Positions 42,142 to 52,322 of a stretch of DNA of 62,812 nucleotides are shown here, piece by piece. The translations under genes were made by a program, and so were the position numbers. Where the stretch lies: positions 1 to 62,812 of the forward strand of contig JADBJL010000079.1 in assembly GCA_014874455.1 (NCBI GenBank). The letters run 5' to 3'. The notes below the pieces were generated by a model that ran no database searches, was not told where the DNA came from, and saw only the letters and a list, made by a program, of their open reading frames with translations. This DNA is from Thermomicrobiaceae bacterium. Its GTDB lineage: Bacteria; Chloroflexota; Chloroflexia; Thermomicrobiales; Thermomicrobiaceae. Position 1 is the first letter of the stretch; the number at the start of each line of letters is the position of its first letter.

Positions 42142-43302
42142 GTGGCATCGATGTCGGGACGACGCCGGAGCAGGCGGCGGGCAAGAGGGCAGCAGCGCTG
42201 GGTCGTGCCGGCAGCGCTGGGGTTGCTCGCTATGGGGATCTTCGCCGGCTGGCTGGCCCTCGGGCTGCGTGGTGAAGCAGGTGAGGGACCTGCTGGCACG
42301 CCCACTGCGGCACCGATTCCGTCTACGGAACTCGGGATCGAGACCGTGACGCCGGTTGTCGACGAGCGGACGCCGACGGTCGAGGAGAGCGCCGCCTCAT
42401 CGCCTGAAGCGCCATCGACCCCGCAGACGACGCCCACACCGGCAGCGCCCCTCGTCATCGGGCAGTTCGGCGAACTGCCGCCGCCGAACATGCCGCAAAC
42501 GCGGCCCGATCTCGCCCGCCTGCAGCCGCACTACACCCTCGCGCTGAGCCTCGACCTCGTGCCGAAAGAGGCTCCGGTCTACCGCGCTGTGCCGAAGACC
42601 TGGGACGCGGATCGAGTGAGAACGATTGCCCTGGCGCTCGGCATCGAGAGCGAGGTCACCCAATCAGGCGATGCCTTCCACGTAGCTGACTCGGAACAGG
42701 AACTCTACGTCGCTGGCGATCTGATCCAGTACCAACGGCTGGCAACGGCGCAGCCCGGCGGCGAGCTACCTGAGGACGCGCTGTTGATCCAGACTGCACG
42801 TGACTGGCTTACCTCGCACCAGCTCGTAGGAGAAGGACTGGGGGAAGGAACGGTAACTGACCGGTTGGAGGAGGCCGGCCTGGCGATCGTGGTCTTCCAA
42901 CCGGCCGAGCCGTCACCCATCCTCGCCGCTGTGCCGCGAGCCACCGTGACCGTTACCGCAGACGGCGCAATTCAGCAAGCGTTTATCAACTGGCCTGCCG
43001 CGTTCGAGTCCTCCATCTACAGCCTGCGCGACGCGGCTTCGCTCTGGCAAGACGTGCTACGGGGACGGGGATACCTGGAGGTCGCGGTGGAAGGCATGCC
43101 CCCGGGTACCGAACCGCTGCCGGCCAGCGTAACCGTCACTGGCGTCGAAATCGTCTACACCGATGCGGGGAACCCTGGTAACCGTTACCTGACACCGCTC
43201 GTACGCTTCACCGGCGAGGCGACGATCACGGGCATCGACGGTACGGTTCCAGTTCGAGTGTCGGTGCCTGCGGTGGCCGCTCAGGCCGCACCGCGAGGCT
43301 AG
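42142..43302 (+). CDS. Membrane-anchored extracytoplasmic protein, unknown
   Basis: The 386-residue product has an Arg-rich N terminus followed by one hydrophobic segment (residues about 20-42, WVVPAALGLLAMGIFAGWLA), which fits a type II anchor. A Pro/Thr/Glu-rich linker (about 50-95) leads to a soluble domain that shows repeated beta-strand-like segments. GTG 42142 follows AAGGAG by 4 bases; ATG 42151 is also possible. I do not recognise the family; some features recall YycH-like extracytoplasmic proteins. It precedes the GH18-like hydrolase and may share its transcript. Confidence 0.7.
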   Translation: MASMSGRRRSRRRARGQQRWVVPAALGLLAMGIFAGWLALGLRGEAGEGPAGTPTAAPIPSTELGIETVTPVVDERTPTVEESAASSPEAPSTPQTTPTPAAPLVIGQFGELPPPNMPQTRPDLARLQPHYTLALSLDLVPKEAPVYRAVPKTWDADRVRTIALALGIESEVTQSGDAFHVADSEQELYVAGDLIQYQRLATAQPGGELPEDALLIQTARDWLTSHQLVGEGLGEGTVTDRLEEAGLAIVVFQPAEPSPILAAVPRATVTVTADGAIQQAFINWPAAFESSIYSLRDAASLWQDVLRGRGYLEVAVEGMPPGTEPLPASVTVTGVEIVYTDAGNPGNRYLTPLVRFTGEATITGIDGTVPVRVSVPAVAAQAAPRG

Positions 43303-43387
43303 GCGAGCCGCGTCGAAAGACCTGCTCAGCAGGCGAGAGGTACCTGTACGGCCACCGTGCCTCAGAAGACAGGGAAGGGGGACATTC

Positions 43388-45130
43388 TTGACGGGGAAGA
43401 CGACACGCCGGTCGCTCGGTCGCGCGTCGCAGCAGCAATACGTCGCGAGCCTTGCCCCGCCGAAGCGAGCCGGTTACCGGAGTGCCGCCAGGGTACTGGC
43501 CGCGGCGCTGCTCCTCGCCTTTTCACTCACGCCGCTGCTCTCTCCTCCCACCGCGCGCGCTGCCCGCCCGGCAGTGATCCGCTGGGGCTACTACGTGACC
43601 TACGATCCCACGTCGTGGCGCACGCTGCAAGCGCAAATCGGCCAGCTCGACATCGTCGCACCCTACTTCTACCACCTCAACGCCGATGGCACGATTGAGG
43701 ATTTCAGCGATGCCCGCGCGCTCGATCTCATGCGCCGCTCCGGTGTGCAGATCGTGCCGATGATCAAGAACGTGCCACGCTGGGACGAGTTCCACGACAT
43801 GATCGACACCGCGCAGAAGCGAGCCAAGATCATCGAGCGCTTGGTTCGACTGGTCGTGGACGGAGAGTACGACGGAATCCACATCGACTTCGAGGCGGTC
43901 AATGCCAGCGACGCGCCGCTGCTGACTGCCTTCATGCAAGAGCTCGCTGGACAGCTTCGCCCTCGCGGCAAGCTGGTGACACAGGCTATCGCTGCTCGCA
44001 CGTCGGACACCCCGACAGCCTGGGGTGGTGCCTACGACTACGCCGCACTCGGCCAGATCAACGACTTCGTCGTGGTCATGGCCTACGACTTCCACTACAG
44101 CGGTGGCAGCCCCGGGCCGATCGCGCCGATCACCTGGGTGCAGCGCGTCGTCGACTACGCGGAGAGCAAGATCCCCAGGCCGGTCATTCTGCTCGGTATC
44201 CCCCTTTACGGGTATGACTGGGATACGGTGGAAGGGCCTCCAGCCAGCTCCGTCCGCTATGAGCAGGCCGTCGCACTCGCCGCCCGGCCGGGCGCGACGA
44301 GCGGCTACGACTCGTTCGAGCAGGAGGCCTGGGTGCGCTACACTGACGACCAGGGGCATGCCCACGAGGTCTGGTATGCGAGCGCGGCCAGCGTGGCGGC
44401 GCGGCTGAGGGTAGTACTCGACGAGGGACTCGGCGGGTTCGCCGTGTGGCGGCTGGGCCACGAGGATCCCGGCGTCTGGGAGGAGATCGCCCGGCTCAAC
44501 ACGCCGGCCACGCGCATTCCGGCAGTGCCTTCTACCCGCGATCGTCTCTACTTCCCGGAGACCGGCCACTCGCTGGCCTTCGGCTTCAAGCAGTTCTGGG
44601 AGCGGAGCGGCGGCCTGATGGTCTTCGGCTACCCCCTTACTGAGGAGTTCGACGAGCTGAACCCTGACCTGGGCAAGAACCTCACCATCCAGTACTTTGA
44701 GCGCCAGCGCTTTGAGTTTCACCCCGAGCTTCGTGGCACACCGTACGAGGTCCAGCTCGGGAGGCTCGGCGTCCAGGACGCCCAGCGGCGCGGCCTGCTC
44801 AGTGCCGCTCCCTTCCGGCCTGTGAATGCGGTGAGCGATGCCAACTGCGACTACTTCCCGGAGACCGGGCACCGGCTCTGTAATGGTTTCCGCGCCTACT
44901 GGCGGTCACACGGGGTGGAGTTCGGAGATCCTGGTGTCTCGTTCCGGGAGTCGCTGGCCCTCTTTGGCTATCCCATCAGTGAGGAGTTCACCGACCCTGC
45001 TTCCGGCCTCACGGTGCAGTACTTCGAGCGGGCCCGCTTCGAGTACCATCCGGAGAACCCGGAGCCGTATCGTGTGCTGCTGGGGCTGCTCGGGGTCGAG
45101 GAAGTGCGCGCAATGGGGTGGATCCGATGA
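43388..45130 (+). CDS. GH18-like secreted glycoside hydrolase with tandem C-terminal repeats
   Basis: The 580-residue protein starts with a signal peptide (hydrophobic [12 protein letters not shown] core, cleavage near ARA). Residues about 60-370 are a GH18 TIM barrel: [22 protein letters not shown] with the catalytic Glu169 in the D-x-x-D-x-E motif, and [12 protein letters not shown]. This resembles spore-cortex YaaH-type hydrolases acting on glycans. The C terminus holds two similar blocks ([13 protein letters not shown] and [14 protein letters not shown], each followed by [10 protein letters not shown]-like and QYFERxRFEFHP-like segments), typical of Chloroflexi surface repeats. TTG 43388 follows AGGGGG. 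Its last bases overlap aroQ (ATGA). Confidence 0.85.
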   Translation: MTGKTTRRSLGRASQQQYVASLAPPKRAGYRSAARVLAAALLLAFSLTPLLSPPTARAARPAVIRWGYYVTYDPTSWRTLQAQIGQLDIVAPYFYHLNADGTIEDFSDARALDLMRRSGVQIVPMIKNVPRWDEFHDMIDTAQKRAKIIERLVRLVVDGEYDGIHIDFEAVNASDAPLLTAFMQELAGQLRPRGKLVTQAIAARTSDTPTAWGGAYDYAALGQINDFVVVMAYDFHYSGGSPGPIAPITWVQRVVDYAESKIPRPVILLGIPLYGYDWDTVEGPPASSVRYEQAVALAARPGATSGYDSFEQEAWVRYTDDQGHAHEVWYASAASVAARLRVVLDEGLGGFAVWRLGHEDPGVWEEIARLNTPATRIPAVPSTRDRLYFPETGHSLAFGFKQFWERSGGLMVFGYPLTEEFDELNPDLGKNLTIQYFERQRFEFHPELRGTPYEVQLGRLGVQDAQRRGLLSAAPFRPVNAVSDANCDYFPETGHRLCNGFRAYWRSHGVEFGDPGVSFRESLALFGYPISEEFTDPASGLTVQYFERARFEYHPENPEPYRVLLGLLGVEEVRAMGWIR

Positions 45131-45597
45131 GGGAGCAAGCTCTGCCAGCTCGACGGTTGATCCTGGTGCTTCACGGCCCGAACCTGAACCTCCTCGGACG
45201 GCGAGAGCCGCACATCTACGGCTCCGCTACGCTGGAGGAGATCAACGAGCGGCTGCGCCGGATGGCGGAAACGCGCGGCTTTGAACTCGTGACGGTACAA
45301 TCCAACCACGAGGGCGAACTCATCGACCAGATCCAGCAGTACGGTTGGAGCGTCTGCGGTATCGTGATCAACCCGGGCGCGCTGACGCACTATAGTATCG
45401 CCCTGCGTGACGCGCTGGCCGCCGTTCCCGCTCCAGCGATCGAAGTCCACCTCTCCAACGTGCATGCGCGCGAACCGTTCCGGCAGCGCTCGGTGATTGC
45501 GCCGGTTACACTGGGCCAGATCGCCGGGCTCGGGCCGGCCGGGTACGAGCTTGCACTGCGGTACTTGATGGATCGCGCGGAGGAGGAGCGGTCGTGA
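45127..45597 (+). CDS. aroQ: 3-Dehydroquinate dehydratase, type II
   Basis: The 156-residue enzyme has the type II signature [22 protein letters not shown] near the N terminus, with the catalytic Tyr and Arg, then [31 protein letters not shown] and the His in [14 protein letters not shown]. It removes water from 3-dehydroquinate in the shikimate pathway. ATG 45127 overlaps the GH18-like stop and its own stop overlaps the GTG of the aminopeptidase gene, so the three are translationally linked. Confidence 0.95.
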   Translation: MREQALPARRLILVLHGPNLNLLGRREPHIYGSATLEEINERLRRMAETRGFELVTVQSNHEGELIDQIQQYGWSVCGIVINPGALTHYSIALRDALAAVPAPAIEVHLSNVHAREPFRQRSVIAPVTLGQIAGLGPAGYELALRYLMDRAEEERS

Positions 45598-46694
45598 GAC
45601 CTGGACATCGCCTTGCGTCGTTGCGAGACCAGTTGCGTGAGCACGGCCTGGATGCAGTCGTCGTCACGCACCCGTCCAACCGGTTCTGGCTGAGCGGGTA
45701 CAGTGGAGAGGACATCCCGCCCAACGAGTCAGCCGGCCACCTCGTCATCGCACACGACGTCGCGTACCTCGTCACCAGCCGGCTCAACGCCGAGCAGGCA
45801 CGGCTGGAGGCACCCGGCTTCACGGTCTACGACCGCGAGCGTGACTTCGCCAGGGCCGACGCAGTACTCCTACGAGAGCTCGGCGCTCGACGCATCGGCT
45901 TCGAAGACCACGCGATCCTCTATCGCGACTACCGCGCGCTCCAGCAAGAACTCGGCGACGGTGTCGAGCTGGTGGCACTCGAGACCCTGATCGACGACCT
46001 CCGGGCGGTCAAGAGCCCGGACGAGATCGAGCTGATCGCCCGCGCTCAGGCCCTGACCGACGAGGCCTTCATGCAGGTGGTGCCGACCATCCGCCCCGGC
46101 CAGACAGAACGCGAGATCGCCTGGCACCTGGAGCAAGCGCTGCGCGAACTCGGGGCCGAGGGGCTGGCGTTCCCGATCGCTGTCGCCTCGGGGCCGAACA
46201 GCGCTCTCCCCCATTACCGGCCAACAGACCGGCAAGTGCAACACAGCGAGCCGATCGTGATCGACATGGGGGCGACCGTCAGCGGGTATTGTGCCGACCT
46301 TACGCGCACCATCTGGATCGGCGAGGCCGGAGAGCAACTCGAACGCGTCTTCAACGTCGTTCTGGCGGCGCTGGAGGCAGCCGAGGTGGGTATCCGGGCT
46401 GGGATGACTGGAAAGGAAGCTGACGCACTTGCGCGTGAGGTAATCGCAGCGGCGGGCTTCGGTGAGGCGTTCACTCACTCGCTCGGGCACGGCGTGGGAG
46501 TGCGGGTGCACGAAGCACCGTCTCTCTCGCCCCGGAGCGAGCGGCCGCTGCAGGTCGGTAACGTGGTGACGATCGAGCCCGGCATCTACATCCCCGGTTG
46601 GGGCGGTGTCCGCATCGAAGATCTCGCCGTGGTGGAGGAAGTCGGCGCGCGCATCGTAACGACGGTGCCCAAGCGCATTCCGGTCGCGGTGTGA
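45594..46694 (+). CDS. pepP: Xaa-Pro aminopeptidase (M24 family)
   Basis: The 366-residue protein has a creatinase/prolidase N-terminal domain ([17 protein letters not shown]) and a C-terminal M24 pita-bread domain. Metal ligands are in [18 protein letters not shown] (two Asp), [16 protein letters not shown] (His), [18 protein letters not shown] (two Glu). It removes N-terminal residues preceding proline, in the cytosol. GTG 45594 overlaps the aroQ stop. The order aroQ-pepP-efp is a common arrangement. Confidence 0.93.
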   Translation: MRPGHRLASLRDQLREHGLDAVVVTHPSNRFWLSGYSGEDIPPNESAGHLVIAHDVAYLVTSRLNAEQARLEAPGFTVYDRERDFARADAVLLRELGARRIGFEDHAILYRDYRALQQELGDGVELVALETLIDDLRAVKSPDEIELIARAQALTDEAFMQVVPTIRPGQTEREIAWHLEQALRELGAEGLAFPIAVASGPNSALPHYRPTDRQVQHSEPIVIDMGATVSGYCADLTRTIWIGEAGEQLERVFNVVLAALEAAEVGIRAGMTGKEADALAREVIAAAGFGEAFTHSLGHGVGVRVHEAPSLSPRSERPLQVGNVVTIEPGIYIPGWGGVRIEDLAVVEEVGARIVTTVPKRIPVAV

Positions 46695-46919
46695 GGTAAC
46701 ACGGCACCGTCGCTGGTGGACGATGACCGCCCACCCTCGCACTCGGTGCCGATTGCCACCGTCAGCCGTCCCTGCGGTCATGGCCGTCCGGCAGAGAGTT
46801 CGAAGGGCTCCGCGCGGCGGCATCAGACGAGCTGATCGGATCGACGCTGAGCTTGCCCGCAAGCTCTCCTAATCCTACAACTGTACCGGGCGGCTGTACG
46901 GGCGGCGAGAACGAGCGCG

Positions 46920-46925
46920 TATACT
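46920..46925 (+). promoter_or_regulatory. Candidate -10 box for efp
   Basis: TATACT lies 55 bases before the efp start in a 285-base gap after pepP. No good -35 is at the right distance, so this is only a tentative site. The rest of the gap (46695-46919) shows no gene. Confidence 0.35.
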
Positions 46926-46979
46926 CACTTGTAACTGCATGTCTCTTCGCGGGAGTATCGACACACGGGAGAGTTCAGG

Positions 46980-47540
46980 ATGATCGAAACCGGTGACCTT
47001 CGCAAGGGGTTGACCCTGCTGATCGATGGCGACCTGGTTCGTGTGCTCGACTTCCAGCACGTGAAAGTCGGTCGGGGTAGCGCCTTCGTACGGCTGACAC
47101 TCCGCAACCTGCGGACTGGCGCCACGACGACCACGACTGTGCAGGCTGGCTCCCGTTTCCAGCTCGCTCCGCTCGAGCGCCACCGGGTTCAGTTCCTCTA
47201 TGACGAGGAAGGCCAGTACCACTTCATGGATCTCGACAGCTTCGAGCAGTTCGTGCTCGACCGTGAGGCTCTCGGAGAGGCGGTAAGCTACCTTAAAGAG
47301 AATATGACCTTAGATCTGCTCACGTACGACGGACAGGCGATCGAGGTCGAGTTGCCGGTGACCGTCGACTTGAGGGTCATCGAGACCGAGCCGGGGGTAC
47401 GCGGCGACACTGCTGCTGGTGGAACGAAGCCGGCCCGCCTGGAGACAGGACTGGTGGTCAGTGTGCCGCTGTTCATTAATGTCGGCGACGTGATCAAGGT
47501 GGACACGCGAACCGGCGAGTACATCGAGCGAGTGAGCTAG
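46980..47540 (+). CDS. efp: Elongation factor P with Arg at the modification site
   Basis: The 186-residue protein aligns over all three domains: the N-terminal KOW-like domain, the OB domain (SRFQLAPLERHRVQFLYDEE) and the C-terminal GLVVSVPLFINVGDVIKVDTRTGEYIERV signature. EF-P rescues ribosomes at polyproline stretches. The tip of domain I reads KVGRGSAFVR, so the residue usually modified (Lys34 in E. coli) is Arg32, as in rhamnosylated EF-P, and the preceding Pro is Val. Modification genes are not in view. It follows a 285-base gap after pepP and precedes accB by 6 bases. Confidence 0.96.
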   Translation: MIETGDLRKGLTLLIDGDLVRVLDFQHVKVGRGSAFVRLTLRNLRTGATTTTTVQAGSRFQLAPLERHRVQFLYDEEGQYHFMDLDSFEQFVLDREALGEAVSYLKENMTLDLLTYDGQAIEVELPVTVDLRVIETEPGVRGDTAAGGTKPARLETGLVVSVPLFINVGDVIKVDTRTGEYIERVS

Positions 47541-47546
47541 CGGCCG

Positions 47547-48032
47547 ATGGCATCGCGCGGAGGACACAGCCAGAGCGTCGATTACGCAGCGCTCACGCAG
47601 GTCGTCCGTGAGCTGGTCGAGGTGATGCGGCGAGCCGGGTTGTTCCGCCTCGAAGTTGCGCACGGCGACCTGCGGATTCTTCTGGAGGCGGAACCGGCAG
47701 GGCCGCCAGTCTCTGGGGTCGCTACCAGCGGCCCACTGCCGCTGGCGTCGTTGCCAGCCACCCAGGAAGTATCGGACGAAGCCGACACCTTTACGATCGA
47801 CGCCCCCATGGTCGGCACCTTCTATTCCGCCCCCGCGCCCGGCGCCGATCCGTTCGTCCAGGAGGGTGACCGCGTGGAGCCAGGGCAAACTGTCGCGATC
47901 ATCGAGGCGATGAAGATCATGAACGAGATCGTCGCCGAGCGGCCGGGCGAGGTGGTTGCGATCCTCGTCGCGAACGGGCAACCCGTGGAATACGGGCAGC
48001 CGCTGATCCAGTTTCGAGCGGTGGATGGATGA
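47547..48032 (+). CDS. accB: Biotin carboxyl carrier protein of acetyl-CoA carboxylase
   Basis: The 161-residue protein has a family-typical N-terminal helix region (VDYAALTQVVRELVEVMRRA), a Pro/Ala linker and a C-terminal biotinyl domain. The biotin acceptor is Lys123 in IIEAMKIMNE. It carries carboxyl groups in fatty-acid synthesis. accC, which often follows accB, is absent here: xseA starts inside the accB stop (ATGA). The order efp-accB is common. Confidence 0.93.
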   Translation: MASRGGHSQSVDYAALTQVVRELVEVMRRAGLFRLEVAHGDLRILLEAEPAGPPVSGVATSGPLPLASLPATQEVSDEADTFTIDAPMVGTFYSAPAPGADPFVQEGDRVEPGQTVAIIEAMKIMNEIVAERPGEVVAILVANGQPVEYGQPLIQFRAVDG

Positions 48033-49264
48033 GCGGCATCGAAGCGAGGTTCACTGTCCTCAGCGTCGCCGAGCTGACCTCCTATATCCGGGAGGTCATC
48101 GAGCGCGACCCGATGCTGGAGAGTGTCTGGGTCAGCGGCGAAGCGGCCAACGTCGTCCGCTCGACCGCAGGCCATGTCTATTTCTCACTGCGCGACCCGA
48201 CGTCACAGATCAAATGTGTCCTGTTCCGCTCCTTGGCCCGCGTACAGGCCTACCTCCCCGAAAACGGAGACGCTGTGCTCGTGCACGGGAACGTTTCTGT
48301 CTACGAGGCTGCCGGCGCCTATCAGCTTTACGTCGACCAGGTGCGGCCACTCGGTGATGGACGGCTGCGGCTCGAGTTCCAGCAGCTCTACCAGAAACTC
48401 GAACGCGAGGGGCTCTTCGACGAGAGCCGGAAGCGCCCGCTGCCCGCGCGCCCGCGCTGCATCGGCGTGATCACCTCGCCGACCGGAGCAGTCTGGCACG
48501 ATATCCAGACCATAATCCGGCGTCGTTACCCACTGGCTCATCTGCTGCTCGCGCCCGCTCAGGTACAGGGCGACGACGCACCCGCGTCGATCATCGCCGC
48601 CCTCGAGCAGCTCAACCAGGACGGGCGTGCTGACGTGATCATCATCGCGCGTGGCGGGGGATCGCTCGAAGATCTGTGGTGCTTCAACAGCGAGCTCGTC
48701 GCCCGCGCCGTCTTCGCTTCCCACATCCCGGTCGTCTCAGCGATCGGCCACGAGACCGACGTGACGCTCTGCGACCTGGTCGCTGACTATCGGGCCCCGA
48801 CCCCGTCTGCCGCTGCCGAGATCGTCGCGCCTGACCTTCAAACACTGCTCGGTGAGTTGATCGAACACGAGAGCCGTTTGACCTCCGCGATCGAAGCTCG
48901 AGTCCAGCAGGCGCGCGGCCGGCTGGAACGGCATATGAGCCGCCTCGAGCACGCGAGTCCGCGGCGCAGGATCGACCGCGAGCGTCTTCACATCGATAGT
49001 CTGGGGGGTCGGCTGCAGCGCCTTCTTGCGCACCGGGTGGAGGACGAGGCGGCGCGCCTCTCAGCGCTCGGTCGGCAGCTTCACCTGCTGCACCCGCACG
49101 GGCCGCTCCAGCGGGGCTACGCACTGGTGATCGACCGCGCCACCGGCCGGCGCCAGCGGACGATACACGACCTGATGGTCGGACAGTATCTGACCATCGA
49201 GTTTGTCGACGGTACTGCCGGAGCCCAGGTGACTGAACTCGATGTCGCCCGCGAGAGGAGTTGA
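48029..49264 (+). CDS. xseA: Exodeoxyribonuclease VII large subunit
   Basis: The 411-residue subunit begins with the OB-fold (FTVLSVAELTSYIREVIERD, VWVSGEAANVV, YFSLRDPTSQIKCVLFR) and has the family core GVITSPTGAVWHDI, ARGGGSLEDLWCFNSE and SAIGHETDVTLCDLVADYRAPTPSAAAE, followed by coiled-coil-like helices. With XseB it degrades single-stranded DNA. ATG overlaps the accB stop; xseB begins 2 bases after the stop. Confidence 0.96.
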   Translation: MSGIEARFTVLSVAELTSYIREVIERDPMLESVWVSGEAANVVRSTAGHVYFSLRDPTSQIKCVLFRSLARVQAYLPENGDAVLVHGNVSVYEAAGAYQLYVDQVRPLGDGRLRLEFQQLYQKLEREGLFDESRKRPLPARPRCIGVITSPTGAVWHDIQTIIRRRYPLAHLLLAPAQVQGDDAPASIIAALEQLNQDGRADVIIIARGGGSLEDLWCFNSELVARAVFASHIPVVSAIGHETDVTLCDLVADYRAPTPSAAAEIVAPDLQTLLGELIEHESRLTSAIEARVQQARGRLERHMSRLEHASPRRRIDRERLHIDSLGGRLQRLLAHRVEDEAARLSALGRQLHLLHPHGPLQRGYALVIDRATGRRQRTIHDLMVGQYLTIEFVDGTAGAQVTELDVARERS

Positions 49265-49266
49265 CC

Positions 49267-49614
49267 ATGGCCGAGGAGTCCACGGGGGTACCGCACGCGG
49301 CGTCGCCGCTTACCTCGATCGAGGAGTACGACCGCCTCGTCGGTGAGATCGAGGCGATTGTCGAACGCCTGGAGTCCGGCGACCTCTCGCTGGCCGAGGC
49401 ACTTCTCGAGTACCAGCGTGGCGTGGAACTGATCCGCCTCTGCAACGACTTGCTCGACCAGGCTGAGCTGCGGATCAGCGAACTCTCGGGCGGATTACGC
49501 CTCAACCGGGAGAGTGAGACCGCGTTCCGTGGCGATTACCGGCGCTACTTTTCTCCACTGGAAGCGACCGACGAAGAGGACACTGAGGACGGGAACGAAC
49601 CATCCAACTGTTGA
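49267..49614 (+). CDS. xseB: Exodeoxyribonuclease VII small subunit
   Basis: The 115-residue product has the XseB helical pair: YDRLVGEIEAIVERLESGDL then SLAEALLEYQRGVELIRLCNDLLDQAELRI, matching the family core, plus an acidic C-terminal tail longer than usual. ATG 49267 is chosen over TTG 49261. It partners XseA just upstream. Confidence 0.93.
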   Translation: MAEESTGVPHAASPLTSIEEYDRLVGEIEAIVERLESGDLSLAEALLEYQRGVELIRLCNDLLDQAELRISELSGGLRLNRESETAFRGDYRRYFSPLEATDEEDTEDGNEPSNC

Positions 49615-49840
49615 ACAGCCCACGAACTTCGCAGTACGGTTCCCGCTGTCTCGCCGTACGCGCTGGCACGCCCCCATTCTCTTTCTTCAGAGGGCTGCTC
49701 CAGTCGATCCCAGGTGTCACGTTCATCTGCCCGAACAGGTCGCCGGTCATCGCTCACCTCGCTTCGTGCGCATCTCCCATACAGGGCATAGGATAGCGTG
49801 CGGCGATAAGATCGAGCAGGGCTGACGGCTCCGAGGAGGC

Positions 49841-51151
49841 GTGGTGGGCGACGAGCGTACCCTCACGAGGGTTCCGGCAAGGCTGCGTGATCTCACCTCC
49901 TGGTATCGCCGCAACCGGGTACTGGCTTGGATCTGCGTGGTCATCGCAGTGAATCAGCTTGGCTTCGGCAGCATCGTTCCGGTGGTGCCGCTCTACGCCG
50001 CTGCCTTCGGCGTGTCTCAGGCACTCATCGGGCTCACCATCGCGATCTACGGCCTGGCTCGTTTCGCAGCGTCGGTGCCAGCCGGGTGGATAGCCGACCG
50101 TGCCGGGCGGCGCTGGTCGCTTGCGGCCGGGGGTGCGCTGACGGTCGCCGGCAACGTGATCTGCGGGCTTGCCCCCTCCTACGAGGTCTTCCTGTTCGGA
50201 CGCTTCGTCGCCGGGAGCGGGGCGAGCATGGTGCTCACCAGCGGCCAGGTGATCCTGGCCGACATCACCACCCCGGAGACACGCGGACGCACCATGGCAC
50301 TCTACATGGCGGTGTTTCTCTTCGCCGTCGGCATCGGCCCGCTGCCAGGTGGTCTCCTGGCGGAGCTCGGCGGCCTAGCGTTTCCCTTCTTCACCTATGC
50401 CGTATTCGGCTCCATCGTCGCGCTACTTGCGCTCTGGCGCGTGCCGGAGACCCGATCGAAGACACCAGCACGCGCGGTGACGCAGTCACCCGGCATGCCG
50501 TACCTGGCCCAGGTCGGAGTGCTGCTCCGCCACCGACCCTTCTTGTTGGTGAGCTTGCTGTCGTTCGCCGCGTTCTTCGCCCGTACAGGAGCATTGTTCA
50601 ACCTCGTACCCGTCCGCGCCCAGCAGTCGATCGGCCTGGGCCCGGCTCAGATCGGGTTAGGACTCGCGCTCATCAGCGTGTTGGGCCTGCTGGGCGCGTA
50701 CCCGTCGGGTATCCTGGTCGATACCTTCGGCCGCAAGGCGGTCATCGTTCCCTCCACGCTGTTGAGCGGCGCTGGTTTGGTCGGCTTCGCGCTCGCGCCA
50801 GATTACGGCTGGTTCCTGATCGCATGCTTGCTTTGGGCATTGGCCAGCGGGATCAGCGGCGCCGCTCCAGCCGCCTACGCTGCCGACATCGCGCCCCGCG
50901 GGATGAACGCTGCGGCAATGAGCACCTACCGGATGCTCGCCGACAGCGGCTACGTCGTTGGCCCGGCTCTGCTCGGCTGGTTGAGCGACTTCACCGGCGC
51001 GACCACCGCCCTGATCGTCACCGCGGCGCTCGTCGTCACCACCGGTGCCCTGTTCGCGCTCCTCGCGCCCGAGACGTACCGTCGGCGAGCCCAGGAAGCT
51101 GCGTCGCCGGGAACAGAGCCGCGGCCCCTCGAAGTTCCTCCACGCGACTGA
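49841..51151 (+). CDS. MFS transporter
   Basis: The 436-residue protein has 12 hydrophobic segments and the motif between TM2 and TM3, ASVPAGWIADRAGRRWSL, typical of the major facilitator superfamily. A related copy occurs mid-protein (GILVDTFGRKAVIVPS). It resembles drug or metabolite efflux carriers, but the substrate is not predictable. GTG 49841 follows GAGGAGGC. It stands alone, 226 bases after xseB. Confidence 0.9.
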   Translation: MVGDERTLTRVPARLRDLTSWYRRNRVLAWICVVIAVNQLGFGSIVPVVPLYAAAFGVSQALIGLTIAIYGLARFAASVPAGWIADRAGRRWSLAAGGALTVAGNVICGLAPSYEVFLFGRFVAGSGASMVLTSGQVILADITTPETRGRTMALYMAVFLFAVGIGPLPGGLLAELGGLAFPFFTYAVFGSIVALLALWRVPETRSKTPARAVTQSPGMPYLAQVGVLLRHRPFLLVSLLSFAAFFARTGALFNLVPVRAQQSIGLGPAQIGLGLALISVLGLLGAYPSGILVDTFGRKAVIVPSTLLSGAGLVGFALAPDYGWFLIACLLWALASGISGAAPAAYAADIAPRGMNAAAMSTYRMLADSGYVVGPALLGWLSDFTGATTALIVTAALVVTTGALFALLAPETYRRRAQEAASPGTEPRPLEVPPRD

Positions 51152-51236
51152 GAGCGCCAACTATGTTGCCGCGCGGTGCGGCGCATGCTTCTCCCGGTGC
51201 AGCCAGGCGCGCGCATTCGGGCTCTGGCGAGCGCTC

Positions 51237-52040
51237 CTACAGGTCATGTTGCAGCCAGCTCAGGGGGAACTGCTCGCCGCCCGGTATTACGAGCTCGCGG
51301 TCGCGGGCAAGGATCGTGACTGTCCCTGCTCCGTACACCAGAGCGGTTCCCGACTGCGGCTCGATGATACAGGCGGTGTGCTCGTCGATACCGAGAACTA
51401 CGGCCTCGGGAGGCAGCATACGCCGGAGGTAGCGAAAGCGCTCGACCCCCATGAAGCAGCGGCTCGTGTCCAGCTCTCGGCCGCCCTCGGCATTGTTCCA
51501 GTGCGGCATCACCGCCACGCAGAGTCCGAGCTCCGAAAGCAGGTCGAGCCCGTCGCTCCAGGATAGATCGGCCCCGGCTTTGTAGACCTCATAGACCGGC
51601 AGCGCATAGCGGCCGGTCGCGATGGCGGCCGCGCTGGCGAAGGCGACAGCGGCTCCGGAGCGCCACCGCTCCAGGAGCAAGGCCAATGTCCGCGTCCCGC
51701 GCAGGTGTTTGACCATATAGGTGGGGCTACCCGGCCCGGCGAAGAGGTAGTGGGCCCAGAGCAGCGGCTCGGTGACGATCGGGGAGTCAGGGTCGTAAAC
51801 GCCGTCGCGCCGACGGGCCGGGACGAAGCGAACCTCGGGGCGCAAGTTGACGAGGCTCTGAACGAAGAAGTCGCGGATCCTCGCCGCGACCAGGCCGGCA
51901 TTGGGTTGGAAGCCGGCCGGCGTCTCGATGATGGCGATCCGTACCGGCGGGGAGAAGCGGCTGAGCAGGCGCTCGTGCACCTGGCGGCCTTGCTTCGAGG
52001 TCTCGCCGGAACCGAACAGGGCGACAGGGCCGAGCGTCAT
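51237..52040 (-). CDS. Type 1 glutamine amidotransferase-like / S51-like protein
   Basis: The 267-residue protein resembles cyanophycinase/S51 peptidase folds: VALFGSGETSKQGR at the start, YLFAGPGSPTYMVKHL, and VAFASAAAIATGRYALPVYEVYKAG. In cyanophycinases the nucleophile is the Ser of GTSAGA; here the corresponding stretch reads FASAAA, so the Ser is kept but its surroundings differ. It may be an uncharacterised hydrolase. ATG 52040 follows GGAGAAG; the frame is open to 52139. It is isolated. Confidence 0.75.
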   Translation of the reverse strand: MTLGPVALFGSGETSKQGRQVHERLLSRFSPPVRIAIIETPAGFQPNAGLVAARIRDFFVQSLVNLRPEVRFVPARRRDGVYDPDSPIVTEPLLWAHYLFAGPGSPTYMVKHLRGTRTLALLLERWRSGAAVAFASAAAIATGRYALPVYEVYKAGADLSWSDGLDLLSELGLCVAVMPHWNNAEGGRELDTSRCFMGVERFRYLRRMLPPEAVVLGIDEHTACIIEPQSGTALVYGAGTVTILARDRELVIPGGEQFPLSWLQHDL

Positions 52041-52322
52041 GTTACTTCTCCTGGCGCAGGCCCACCGGCCGCTCTCCCGCGTTTCGAGCCAGTGCTGCCC
52101 TCGACGGCGTGGTGACCGGCTGGTTCCCGGACGCTTCAATGATAGTATTCTCGGGAGGAGAGCACGCAGCGGCGTCTCACCGGGTGATCAGGAACGGGCA
52201 GGGATCGCCGTGCGCTGTGGCGCCAGGCTACGCTCGCCTAGCTCTACCAGCCGCTCAAGACGCCACCGATTGATGGTCTCACTTCGAGCACCGGCACCAT
52301 CGGCCCACGAGAGGACGGCCGC

